A DNA stretch of 64,000 bases. It comes from Atriophallophorus winterbourni. Its lineage: Eukaryota > Platyhelminthes > Trematoda > Plagiorchiida > Microphallidae. The stretch covers positions 186,001 through 250,000 of the forward strand of contig JACCGJ010008482.1 of assembly GCA_013407085.1 (NCBI GenBank), read 5' to 3'. This document shows, in pieces, positions 32,669-42,139 of the stretch (positions are counted from its first letter, which is position 1; the number at the start of each line of letters is the position of its first letter). The notes beneath the pieces were generated by a model. That model saw only the letters and a list, made by a program, of their open reading frames with translations, was not told where the DNA came from and did no database searches. The translations under genes and the position numbers were made by a program.

Positions 32669-33128
32669 ACAGTAAGATCAGGATCCGCATGCGCTTGAAA
32701 CAGTGGAGGAATGGTAAACAAGGAGCGCTTGTATGTCACTGTTGGATAAGGCTCGTGCGACGAACCTGTTCAAAGCATGTGTCGAAACACATGTTAAATG
32801 TTAAATGATACATATATAATTTATTTATCAATTTTTATGACAATTTATTACAATTCACTGCACATTTTCCATAATTACCTTCCATTTATGTTCTCCATGT
32901 TTTCCCATCCTTGCAATTCGTAACTTCTGACAAAATTTAAATGAAATCTTATTGTTATTAGACATGAAGATTTTTTTTCTTACTTTCTGTATATTCGTTT
33001 CCATTATTGAACGGAAAAAAATGTTTAAAAATCCCGCTCACTTCGGTCATTTGCACCGTTATATTTTTTCTTTTGCTGTTCCAATTTTGATACACTGTTC
33101 ATGTATTACATGCCTTGGATATCCAAGA

Positions 33129-33192
33129 ATATATATATTATTATTATTATTATTATTATTATCATCATTATTATTATTATTATTATTATTAA
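33129..33192. repeat. (TTA)n tail of the LINE
   Basis: Microsatellite tail with one atcatcatt interruption, ending the LINE. The second copy ends with a shorter run at 38324-38340. Confidence 0.8.
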
Positions 33193-33193
33193 T

Positions 33194-33480
33194 GTCTCCC
33201 AAGACTGGCACATTTAAGTAGCGTCATGCCCCACCAGTAGAAAAGGAGCCAGCAACATCTACCGTGGTCGTCCAACCTATCTAATCTTGTTTTCATGTCT
33301 ACCCATGAGATACAATGTAAGCTAGCACCGTTTAAATCTGACGGGCGTTGTTGTTCAAGAGTGTTTGGAGAGTTTGTTCATTATGTTTTGCGACTACTCA
33401 TCAGTACCAAGTCCTTCGAAATATGCGAGCATCATAGTGCCCACATTTGTACGAAAGATGGGGTGAGGCCAAACGAAACT
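33194..33480 (-). repeat. SINE-like repeat, right part
   Basis: Resumes the repeat broken at 27211: cccaagactggcacatttaa, agccagcaacatctaccgtg and acaatgtaagctagcaccg match 43280-43400 and 54425-54560. From about 33380 a second partial copy of the family (gcgactactcatcagta) begins. Confidence 0.6.
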
Positions 33481-33962
33481 AATTCTTGAGAAAGGGACAA
33501 ACAAAAAAATATGAACGCTATCAAATTTTGAATAGTATCTTATGGAAATCCCGTCAGCGATACAACGCGTATCACATTTGTTGTTCAGTAACTTGTAAGT
33601 TCTACGGAGCCATCAGTGCTACACTCTAGGTCAACGTTAGTATTCGAGTACTTTGCTAGATTTTTGATGATGATGCTCCAAAGTAAACAGTGGAGTGTGG
33701 TGTTTTTAGCCTCCATCGGTCGATGTCAACCGGATTAACGTGTTCTGAGTACGCGACCGCCATCCGAAAAAAGAAGAAGCTACGGACTACATCAAACACA
33801 GGCCAACTATCGATCGCAATGGTCTCACAGGTGAAATAATTGCAAACAAACTGGCTCACCATTGTACTTGGCAGCAAGTACAAGTACAGCAAGTAGCACT
33901 GCATTATTACACGCGAAGAGAGAAGCTGCACTGAAAATATGGCGATCGCAAAAAGGAAGCTT
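33481..33962. other. No recognised gene
   Basis: No repeat family or splice-bounded frame is visible. The ggaggctaaaaacaccac-like minus frame at 33656-33931 has no support. Confidence 0.35.
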
Positions 33963-34545
33963 AACTTTGTCTATCACTTTTCCACTGTTTCAAGGCTCAC
34001 TAAACCTAATCTTATTGTCTCCATCTGATGGCGGCAAACAGCCTGAACCCGTAAGTGGTGTGTAAGAGCGGGAATTGTGAGCAACACAATACATTGGTCT
34101 TTTATATGCGCCTCAAGCGCATGACAAAGAATCGCTTTGCGATTCTGTATTTGAATATCGTGGTTCTCTGTACGAACCCAATATAACAGTGGCATACAAG
34201 TTTAACTTTGTTTACCGCTTTTCCACTGTTTCACGGCTCACTAAACCTGATCTTACTGTCTCCACCTGATAACGGCTAACAGCCAGAAACCGTTAGTGGT
34301 GTGTAAGGGATGGGGATGTGAGCACCACAATACATTGGTCTTTTATATGCGCCTCGAGTGCATGACCAAGAATCGCTCTGTGATTATGTATTTGAATATC
34401 GTGGTTCTTTAAAAGAACCCAATTTAACATTTTATTCAAATATATATTCGTTTACACTTTACCAGTTTCAAAGCTTACTGAACTTAATCTTATTGTGTTT
34501 ACCTGATGACGACAAACAGCCAGAAACTGGGTGCAGTGTATGGTA
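33963..34545 (+). repeat. Tandem hammerhead repeats, subfamily II (about 244-bp unit)
   Basis: Two and a half head-to-tail units, with hammerhead-like segments at 34019-34061, 34261-34302 and 34499-34540. The architecture matches the 233-bp family: the ccactgtttcaaggctcact lead, tgatcttactgtctccacc, the ribozyme, then gtgagca.cacaatacattgg and a stem such as gcgcctcaagcgc. Cores have drifted (CTGATGG, CTGATAA, missing G), so most are probably inactive. Subfamily II relatives lie at 48.3-48.6, 51.5 and 56.3-56.6 kb. Confidence 0.75.
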
Positions 34546-34552
34546 TATGGTA

Positions 34553-34650
34553 TCAAAGCACAAGCCTGATCCAGGCAAAGTGCCGCACAGTCAGAGACTG
34601 CACGTGGGCTAAGATACTGTCAGGTTGTCCAGTCCTAGACAGATATGAGT
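34553..34650 (-). repeat. Short dispersed repeat copy (reverse)
   Basis: caggcaaagtgccgcacagt, gtgggctaagatactgtcag and cctagacagat: reverse complement of the GGGCAACCTGACAG family. It abuts the last hammerhead unit. Confidence 0.65.
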
Positions 34651-34772
34651 TAGGAAAAAGAACAGGAAATGGTAATGAGACTCCAGCCTGTTTCAGCTTG
34701 CAGCTCACGCTACCTCTGGCCAATCAATTTAACACAGCCGCACAGCAAGGTTGAGCATCCGTGCATACTGAC

Positions 34773-35099
34773 CTCATTCTTCTTCCGTCGTGCACGCGCT
34801 CTCTTTGACTGTTCCCGCGAAAGCCTCACTCCACAGAGACGAGCGCGATCTGCGGATGGATCGGGGGCATCTTCCGCGGACATACCGCCCACCGAGGCCA
34901 CGAAAGCCAGTCGCTCCCGCTGGCGGAATTCCCGAGCCAAATGACGAGAACTGGCTCGCAAGTACGCCAGGTAAGCGGGTGCCTGTTTTGGCTGAAGCTC
35001 AGCGGGCGCTGACGGTGAAATGAGATCCTTCAGCGTTGGAGCATCGGGATGAGAAAGTCGGAGAAGCAAACCGCTGATTAGCTTCAAGCAAAGGTTGCG
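34773..35099 (-). CDS. Candidate internal exon, 327 nt (unidentified host gene)
   Basis: A pyrimidine-rich acceptor (ttcaccgtatcctttcag, ending at 35100-35101) and a GAG/GTCAGT donor (34767-34772) bound a 109-codon, phase-0 frame. The peptide starts RNLCLKLISGLLLRLSHPDA and includes YLAYLRASSRHLAREFRQRE, RLAFVASVGGMSAEDAPDPS and a basic end, EQSKRARARRKKNE. It is amphipathic, helix-rich by appearance and markedly GC-richer than its surroundings. Same orientation as the candidates at 26.3-26.7 and 41.8-44.1 kb. No family recognised. A transposase relic begins only 136 bp away on the other strand. Confidence 0.6.
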
Positions 35100-35234
35100 C
35101 TGAAAGGATACGGTGAAGAGGATAAGAGAAACTTGTAAAACAGAAAAGAGAACTTGTTGTTCGATCAAACGAATGAGTGAAAATTAACGTAGGATAACGC
35201 CGAAAAGAAATTTTTAGCGGGCGAGCTGACATTC

Positions 35235-36631
35235 ATGAAATATGAGTGTCAACGAAAAGGATCCGTACATAGGCCTACACTCGGAATTCGCCGTCGAACT
35301 TCCACCGCAACCAATTGCGAAGCTTTTTCAACATTGGTCGCCATGGCGTGCAATTTCGGATTACTACTAGTAACGTGGTCCATAACCATGAAATAGTAAC
35401 TGGTGAAGCCGGATCGTGGCACTCCCGAAACAGACGACTCACTTCTTCGGAACTGCATGCCATTCAGCCGTTGCTTGAAAGCGGGGCCCCGTCGTACAAT
35501 ATTCGGTATTATGTGAAGGCTCGGTTCCAGAAGAATCTTACTGGCTGCGATGTTGTGAATATGCGTCGTCGAGTTCTGGCAGGACGAAACAATCCCGGTT
35601 ATGGTTGTTGAAATGCAATTAAAATGAAATATTAATTAGTGAATATACTTATAATAATCCATTTTTCATAGCCTATATTCGTCGCATGGAAGCTGAACTG
35701 AACGTCGATGGGAAGGCAAGGGTACTGCTGGACGAAACAGACAGGATGACGCATTTCGTGTTCTGTACAAAGGAGATGCTAAGTTAGTTTAATCGTTTTT
35801 TCCGATTTTATTCTCATCGATGGTACCTTCCGTACCAATCGTGAGAAATATTTCCTGTATCAATTGATGATCGTGGATGGCTGCCGGAAGAGTCTTCCTG
35901 TAGCAATAGGTTTTCTGTGGCGGGAGACAGCAGAGGATATCCGGACGTTCCTACTTACCTTTGTTGAATTCGTCGGTGATAGGGACGCTGTTCGTATTAT
36001 TATGTCCGATGGAGCCCCTGCGATAGCGAATGCAGTTGAAGACGTTTTTCCCAACGCTTCACATTTGCTTTGCCGAGTGCACATTATTCGGAATGTCACT
36101 CGTCGTAACCCCCAGAGGGAAGCTCTTAAATGCGTGTACGTGACCATTAGTACCAGGAGTTTATGGCGATACGCCTTTGCGTTATTCAATGTGTAAAGAG
36201 CGGATCCCGTGTTCTTTTCATACTTCAAAGGGCAATACTGTGGCAGCTCCCGCAAGTGGGGAAATGCTCGCCGTCCTAAGGTATCTACTTACGGTATTGG
36301 GGACACGAACATGGTAAAGACGATGCACAAATGTTTAAAAATGAATCGCCTTAGTGGTAGGATCGCTATATGGGAGGCCATTCGGATATCCCAAATCGGT
36401 TTTGGGTGTCTTATCTGGCATCGACAACGCGAAATTTATTCGAATAGCATGAGGCGGGTTCGCGTCTACAACCACTCGGAATTTGATTCCCTGTGCGATC
36501 TTCTCATGTCATACGCCGTAGACCTCATATCCACAAACGTAACTGCCTCAACAGTTACTATAGTAGGCTCAACGGAAATTATGGTTCTTGTTAGGGACTC
36601 GCGGGTTTGGGAGGTGTGCTGCTTAAACTAA
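35235..36631 (+). pseudogene. Mutator-like (MULE) transposase, N-terminal and catalytic part
   Basis: An ATG at 35235 opens a Cys/His finger start (YECQR...TNC). A one-base loss in a T-run near 35322-35330 shifts into FFNIGRHGVQFRITTSNVVHNHEI, which completes a C-C-H-H finger of FLYWCH/WRKY-GCM1 type. Around 35810 the DDE catalytic domain appears: IDGTFRTNREKYFLYQLMIV, LPVAIGFLWRETAEDIRTF, IIMSDGAPAI and HLLCRVHIIRN. Further frames (36209-36631) continue to VRDSRVWEVCCLN. Several frameshifts make it non-functional, and a GT-AG interval at about 35600-35675 could be a small intron. The C-terminus is displaced to 38341 by a LINE insertion. MULEs of this kind (Curupira) are known in schistosomes. 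Confidence 0.8.
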
Positions 36632-38340
36632 AGTTCGACAAAATTTCTTTTTAATTAGGTATGCGCATCTTTGGAATTCTCTTCCACTTCATTTCCGCAT
36701 GTGCACATCAGCAGGTAAATTTAAAACACTCGTAGATTCTCTTACTGCTCCATCGCTATGCAAAATTCTCAAAATAAACACTTCTATAGACAATATATTT
36801 TGTCACGGTATTCCTGAACCAGTTGTACGTATTTTATACACTAGCACACGTGTAGAACTGTTCACAATGTCCGAAATACATTTTATTATTAAGTGTCATG
36901 TTACTTAGTGTCTATGCATGTTTCATCTATTTCTACTCTTCCCTCATATCTGTCTAGGCCTGGGCAACCTGACACTATCTTAGCCCATGTGCAGCCTCTG
37001 ACTGTGCGGCACTTTGCCTGGATCAGGCTTGTGCTTTCATACATTCATCAAAACCTGGGACTAGTTTTATATGTACCTTCACTTTTTGTATCTCTTTAGT
37101 CAGGTTACTTAGGGTCTATGTATTTTACATCTATTTCTATTCCCCATTTCATATCTGTCTAGGCCTGGGCAACCTGACAGTATCTTAGTCAGGTTACTTA
37201 GGGTCTATGTATGTTACATCTATTTCTATTCCCCATCTTATATCTGTCTAGGCCTGGGCAACCTGACAGTATCTTAGCCCACGTGCAGTTATCCTCATCG
37301 TTTCAATTCAGGTTTCTATCGTAAACAAATGTCTCTAAAAAAAATAGAAACATCTAAAAAAATTATTTTACTGATTAGCTTTTTATAACGCTGCTGTAGT
37401 GTCAGGTTACATAGGGTCTATGCATGTCTCGTCATAGGTTGGGACTTGCATCACATTTTTCTATTTGTCACATTGCCTTCCATGACATTTTCTATGCACC
37501 ATTATGTATATATCTTATAAATGTCACATTTTTATCCAAACTTGCAAAACAATAAAATCTACCAAAAAAAAATAAAAAAAAGTAAAAAAAAACCTGAAAA
37601 ACATTATGTTTTTAATGTACATTCTTATTTTTCAAATGATGAACTATTTTACTTTGATGACCTCTCACCATGATGGTGAAGAGAATATCTTTCATTATAT
37701 TCCAGTGTCTTCGAATACCGAACCATCAGTGAAACTGTCTCGAAATCTATCCGCCCGAGATTTGTTCCATTTGCGATTCACTCTCCTGCAGATAACGAAA
37801 ACCCGGCTGGTGAACACATTTTGGCTCGAATCGTCGACAATTTTTCAAGAGTATCGGAGTACACAGCGTACCCTACTCCCATGCTTTTAACCACACCCTC
37901 TTTCATCCCCTAGAATTTCTTAGATTTTCTTTCTGATGGATTTATGTTCACTTTTCCATCCTCTCAACCAATCTCTCCGTAAAAAAAACATAAATTGATA
38001 CATATATAATTTATTTATCAATTTTTTTATGACAATTCATTACAATTCACTTCACATTTTCCATAATTACCTTCCATTTATGTTCTCCATGTTTTCCCAT
38101 CCTTGCAATTCGTAACTTCTGACAAAATTTAAATGAAATCTTATTTTTATTAGACATGAAGATTTATTTTCTTACTTTCTGTATATTCGTTTCCATTATT
38201 GAACGGAATAAATGTTTAAAAATCCCGCTCACTTCGGTCATTTGCACCGTTATATTTTTTTCTTTTGCTGTTCCAATTTGATAAACTGATCATGTATTAC
38301 ATGCCTTGGATATCCAAGAATATATATTATTATTATTATT
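36629..38340 (+). mobile_element. 5'-truncated LINE copy inserted in the MULE pseudogene
   Basis: From actaaagttcgacaaa onward it matches 30505-33190 but lacks the hammerhead array. It starts with the last RT codons (the WNSLPLHF region near 36670) and includes the three short repeats, the 37606-37890 frame shared with 31408-31773, and a (TTA)n end. It splits the MULE gene: VRDSRVWEVCCLN lies before it and the SWIM finger after it. It preserves the empty site of the array near 37996-38009. Confidence 0.85.
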
Positions 38341-38545
38341 AACTGGAAGTGCACATGTACCTTTTTTGTTGATCAATGTTTGCCATGTAGGCACGTGCTT
38401 GCAGCGGCAATATTGAAAAACTTCGATGTGTCGTCACTCCCGCTTTCCAAGCGCTGGTTAAGGAGTACTAATGACGTAATGCGAGTGGAATTTTCTTCTG
38501 CAGACTTTCTTAGGCGAACTAATCGCGTGTTCTCATCGGGTCAAT
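38341..38545 (+). pseudogene. MULE transposase C-terminal part with SWIM zinc finger
   Basis: The frame reads WKCTCTFFVDQCLPCRHVLA: C-x-C-x(n)-C-x-H, the SWIM finger found at the C-terminus of MULE transposases. KNFDVSSLPLSKRWLRS follows. It is directly continuous with the frame ending at 36631 once the LINE copy is disregarded. Confidence 0.8.
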
Positions 38546-38820
38546 CTTACGCAGAAGATTTAATAAATCGTTTGAAACCAGTAACTGTGCGAAAACCGAA
38601 ATACAGTCGTAAAATGGAGCATCAGTTTAACAACTATCATGATGCAAAACAAAGAACGTTTAACATTGGGAATAGAGTTTATGTACAGAATATACGATAC
38701 AATAGGGAGCATTGGTTATCAGGAACAATAGTCAGGAATGTTAGAAAAGTTATAAACAAAGTATAAGTTGGTAACCTAATATGGACATGCCATATCAATC
38801 ATTTAAACAGCAGTATCATT
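38546..38820 (+). pseudogene. Gypsy integrase C-terminal domain fragment
   Basis: In the same open frame as the SWIM segment the sequence changes to QFNNYHDAKQRTFNIGNRVY and REHWLSGTIV, then after a stop VGNLIWTCHINHL. This is the C-terminal domain (F..G..V......W..G.I) of a Ty3/Gypsy integrase. The join with the MULE tail leaves the frame open, though no product is likely. Confidence 0.6.
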
Positions 38821-38839
38821 AATTTTAATTGATTCAATT

Positions 38840-39178
38840 TTATTGATTGTTATTAAAACACTCGCCACATATGGCCAGGTGTATACCTTATTACTAAACC
38901 AAAGTCGGAATTCAAAATTCTCTAGTTACGAACATTTTAGCCTCACAACTGTCATGAGTGATAACACGACCGACGTCTCTGGTTCACTTGTTAATCATTG
39001 GCTACATTCGCTTGGTTACAAGCATATGTTTACTACACCCAGTCATGGATTAGTCGGAACATTAATAGGAACGCTAGAACGTTCAATTCCATATTGGTCC
39101 ACAACTAAATTTATTGAACTTTTTTGTTTATGGACAATTTCTTGCGTCAAATTGATAATAGTTAATCATAAATAGGAT
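38840..39178 (+). pseudogene. Gypsy integrase core fragment, out of order
   Basis: The frame contains VMSDNTTDVSGSLVNHWLHS and GYKHMFTTPSHGLVGT, the second-Asp block of a retroviral-type integrase core (usual form SDNGT.F...). It lies downstream of a C-terminal domain, the reverse of the normal order, so the two are separate or rearranged relics. Confidence 0.6.
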
Positions 39179-39918
39179 CTATATGTGTAAGCAGTTAACT
39201 CTCAATGAAAGTCAACATTATACAAAACGATCGTTTCACAGGAATCACATATGCGTAGTTGTGATTTGTCTAACACGATTTAACTATTATTTCAATGCAC
39301 TCGATACTTACTTATCAACGGCTGTTAGCTCTGTATTCTCCTTTTTAAACTTATATATCATGGTATTTCACACATAGATTAAGTATAGCATATTGCGTTA
39401 TTAGACCGCACAACAAAATAGATACTCGTGCATATAATTTTCTAATCCTACCATTCAAACGAGCTTTGCTATAGACAACCCGAATTTTTAGTTTAACTTT
39501 CTTGGCGATCAGGCCTGTCTACTTTTGATTTGTAATTAATCGCACAAAATAAATTTGTTTTTTCTAATATACACAAACCATAAAAAGTTTAGCGTTCGTT
39601 CAATGACATCTGATTGGTCGGTTATTTCATTGGCTAAACTTATTCTGAATGATTTTGTGACACAAAATATTCATTTGCATGCTTTTCCGTCATTCACATT
39701 GTGACAATTTCGTCAGCTTGGATTGGTCAGTTATTTGATTGGCTAAAATTATTCATTCACACAAACTACACCGTTTGTGTAAATACTCTTAGCCATTTAT
39801 TGGTACGTACACTAATTTGAAAACGAAACCTTCGAAATGATGAAATATTAGTTGGTGGTTTATCCACAATTCCCGTGAACATAAGAAATCCACTGAGTCT
39901 ATTTAGTCCCAAAAGTTG
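39179..39918. other. Repeat-derived non-coding stretch
   Basis: Two related segments (gattggtcggttatttcatt near 39612 and gattggtcagttatttgatt near 39721) form a short tandem. A 38-bp piece of the hammerhead unit (acaaaatattcatttgcatg, 39661-39698) sits between them. No gene. Confidence 0.4.
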
Positions 39919-40370
39919 TCATAACCAGGAAGGCAGAGGGGATAAGATCACACTGTCTATAAAATACGCCCTTATGGCGCGCGTCTCAAATAGCCTCTGA
40001 CAACCAAGTCCAGCTTCTGGCCCGCACGAGTGGCTAACCGATCCCGGCGGAACTGATTTTACCAACAGGAGAAGCGGCGAAGGCGAGTGACTGGAGCCTG
40101 AAAACCATTTTACTTCGATTAGATGGAGCTCGTTAGCCTGGGAGGGCATTTCTTCTACGTGAAGGAGAACCATGATTTTAAATATCCGCTGCGTTGCGAG
40201 ATACATGATCACGGCAAATGCCTTGGCAGAAAAACCCTGAGAAAAAATCTGGAGCAGAGTCTGGTAGACGGTTAGTTGGTGCACATCCCAAGTTCCCAAG
40301 ACCCTTCATTGAAGCCGAGTCATTCCATAGGAGGAGATAGTCGCACAAAGAAAAAAAGAGTTTATTCAAT
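39919..40370. repeat. Dispersed repeat R560, copy 2 (inverted relative to 24755-25335)
   Basis: Matches the copy at 24.8-25.3 kb in reverse complement, including tctggtagacggttagttgg and ggaggagatagtcgcac, but lacks about 120 bp of it. Confidence 0.6.
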
Positions 40371-40637
40371 CTAACGCGGAATACCAGGTCAACCGTCACC
40401 CCGCTTGACCAAACCAGCAATACGATGACTCACTTGGATATAACACTGGGGCCGATGATTCAATTCTTGTAAGGCGATTCGGTTGGCTCTTCGGAAGATC
40501 AACAGAACGAGTTTTCGACCAACGGACAAGTGCAACAGTTGACCGAGGTCGATCAAATTAGCAATCAACTGAAATTGGACAGAAGAGAAATAATCACACA
40601 TTGCATTGCGGGCAATGCAAGTAATCAGCGAAAGAGG

Positions 40638-40639
<2 letters not shown>

Positions 40640-40693
<54 letters not shown>
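40640..40693. repeat. (TA)n microsatellite
   Basis: About 27 TA units. It abuts the 3' end of a minus-strand LINE fragment and is likely part of its tail. Confidence 0.9.
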
Positions 40694-40698
<5 letters not shown>

Positions 40699-41021
40699 CA
40701 CACATCCATGGTGAACAGGACTGACTTGAGCAAATGATTGTTGTTGACCTCGTGTGGTCGATGTCGACCATGGATGTACATAATCAACGCATGAGGTTTC
40801 CAAGGTTCCACAACTGTTCGAATGACTAAACAGGCCGATTTGGTAGGAATACTCTTTTCCACAGCGCTCACAGTAATAGCAGCGATTTCGATGAACGATG
40901 TCAATTGCACGCCGGCGGCGTGATCTGCGTTCAGCAGTGAAGAGCTGTTTCATCTCCTCCCAAACTTGCAGACGACCTCTTACAGCAAGTTTTTCGCAAC
41001 TCGTACAGTCAATGTTAATAG
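40694..41021 (-). pseudogene. RTE-like LINE 3' end, proximal part (family 1)
   Basis: The minus frame gives GRLQVWEEMKQLFTAERRSR and a C-terminal finger with C-x2-C, CERCGKEYSYQIGLFSHSNS, homologous to the tail after 47803. It ends near the ggtcgacatcgacca sequence typical of this family. The upstream part is displaced to 41483 by the foldback element. Confidence 0.75.
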
Positions 41022-41031
41022 CTTTCATATC

Positions 41032-41472
41032 TATTTGAAAATATTCGAGACCGATCGGGAGTCCATGATCATGAAAATAAAGTTTGCAATGAATCGGTTA
41101 TAACAAGTTTTTGGTACCGTTTCGCTTCTGAACACAGAAGCTTCGTCAGACCAAGGGTGTCGGTACTAAAAGTGTCCAGGTTTAAAGGATTAACGAACAT
41201 AGCACCTAAGCCGCACACGATTACGTAGGCAGTGTGTCAGCAGACACTATTCACACCTGTACACTTAATAAACAATTTAGGGATTAACACAGCTTTTCGG
41301 GTGGTGATCAATTTGCTTGATCTCCCTTGTCTAGCTTAGAAAACTCAAGATTGGTCAAGAAAATGCCAATCAAACCTGAACATTGTTCGTACCGACACCA
41401 TTGGCCTGACGAAGCTTCTGTGTTCAGAAGCGAAACTTTATCATAAACTCGCCATAACCGATTCACTGCAAC
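41032..41472. mobile_element. Foldback element with hammerhead-like inverted arms
   Basis: 441 bp inserted into a LINE fragment, flanked by CTTTCATATC (41022-41031 and 41473-41482). The arms 41082-41166 and 41389-41472 are inverted repeats of ~85 bp with a few mismatches. Each arm contains a hammerhead-like core: CTGACGA, a 7-bp stem closed by a short loop (GCTTCTG-TGTT-CAGAAGC), then GAAAC. The first is read on the minus strand and the second on the plus. One unpaired A follows CTGACGA and stem III is unclear, so activity is uncertain. No coding capacity. Penelope-like elements are known to carry hammerheads, but no Penelope protein is attached here. Confidence 0.7.
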
Positions 41473-41482
41473 CTTTCATATC

Positions 41483-41590
41483 ACTGTTGCAGACGTCTTT
41501 GTACGGCAATCGCGGTCTGCCAAAAGAGTAGATCTTCCGGAATGCGACCATTTTCCATTCTCTACACATGACACAGCACTCGGGCAGATA
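41483..41590 (-). pseudogene. RTE-like LINE 3' end, distal part (family 1)
   Basis: The minus frame CREWKMVAFRKIYSFGRPRL and PYKDVCNSDMK matches the full-length element around 47610-47735, with a short internal deletion. It joins the piece ending at 41021 across the foldback element. Confidence 0.75.
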
Positions 41591-41775
41591 TAAGGAGGGA
41601 ATTAGACCAGCGAGTCGCATGCAGGTTATCACAGTCAGTTTACAAATCGGTGAGAGTCAATTCCACATGTCGTTAGCTGAAAATAACCAGCGCTTCAGAT
41701 GCATACATTATCGCATTTTAACTCAGAAAAACACACAACACAGAACAAGAAGTAAAAACGCTGGAAGGGACTCAC

Positions 41776-41856
41776 AGCTTTCGACCAATCCTCGTTCAAT
41801 GGCTGTTGTGCATCATACTCCAGTTGGAACAGGCTCCCGTGCAGTAATTGCTCCAA
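41776..41856 (-). CDS. Candidate internal exon, 81 nt (unidentified host gene)
   Basis: The minus strand has a strong acceptor (gcttttttcgttctcag ending at 41857-41858) and a GTGAGT donor (41770-41775). The 27-codon frame begins LEQLLHGSLFQLEYDAQQPL and ends with a NEDWSKA segment, phase 0 at both ends. Its orientation agrees with the exon candidates at 34.8 and 43.7-44.1 kb. Identity unknown. Confidence 0.55.
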
Positions 41857-42139
41857 CTGAGAACGAAAAAAAGCACCCATGGGGGGTAAGGAAACACACG
41901 AATTAGTCAGAGTCACAGACGATACAGATGAGTGTTCAAAACCCACAGCATATGTACAGTTCTTGACCCAAGCATACTTAGGTGAAATGTGGGCACCGAG
42001 AGCAGTTAGCGGAGAAATAACTGTGTGTATGTGCAATCGTGCAGTATTTCTGTGCTGTGTGGCTAACATCGTGCTAAATTGATTGGTCACCGGTAGTGGG
42101 CGGCATGCTGAAACTGGCTGGAGTCTCACTACCTTCTCT

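Larger units (their letters stand above)
31893..32805 (-). mobile_element. Tandem tetramer of a 233-bp hammerhead unit (retrozyme-like)
   Basis: Four near-identical units (about 3.9; period 233, once 232) run head to tail. The array is flanked by a 14-bp target duplication TGATACATATATAA (31879-31892 and 32806-32819). The second LINE copy has the same site uninterrupted near 37996-38009. Each unit carries a type-I hammerhead motif on the minus strand and a conserved ACAGTGG...CCACTGT hairpin. Tandem ribozyme monomers inserted with target duplications are the hallmark of animal retrozymes, thought to spread through circular RNA. The frames seen on the plus strand are by-products of the repetition. 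Confidence 0.85.
27212..33193 (+). mobile_element. 5'-truncated CR1-like LINE carrying two nested insertions
   Basis: Host LINE of a multi-level nest. Its RT frame starts at 27212 within the domain (the FIFADDIKL box near 27267-27290) and is broken at 27614 by an LTR element. It resumes in register at 30174, frameshifts once in a T-run near 30530, and ends with a WNSLPLHF...KTLVDSL tail near 30700. A long 3' UTR follows, containing three copies of the short GGGCAACCTGACAG repeat (30838-31190) and a hammerhead array (31893-32805). The element ends in a (TTA)n tail (33129-33190). A second copy of its 3' half lies at 36629-38340. The (TTA)n terminus and WNSLP tail fit CR1-like elements. Confidence 0.8.

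Noticed and set aside
31952..32698. Repeated 93-codon frames
   Set aside because: They arise from the 233-bp tandem hammerhead units on the antisense strand and carry no codon constraint or start context.
33129..33192. Regulatory or origin-like AT tract
   Set aside because: It is the (TTA)n tail of a LINE, with a shorter homologous tail at 38324-38340.
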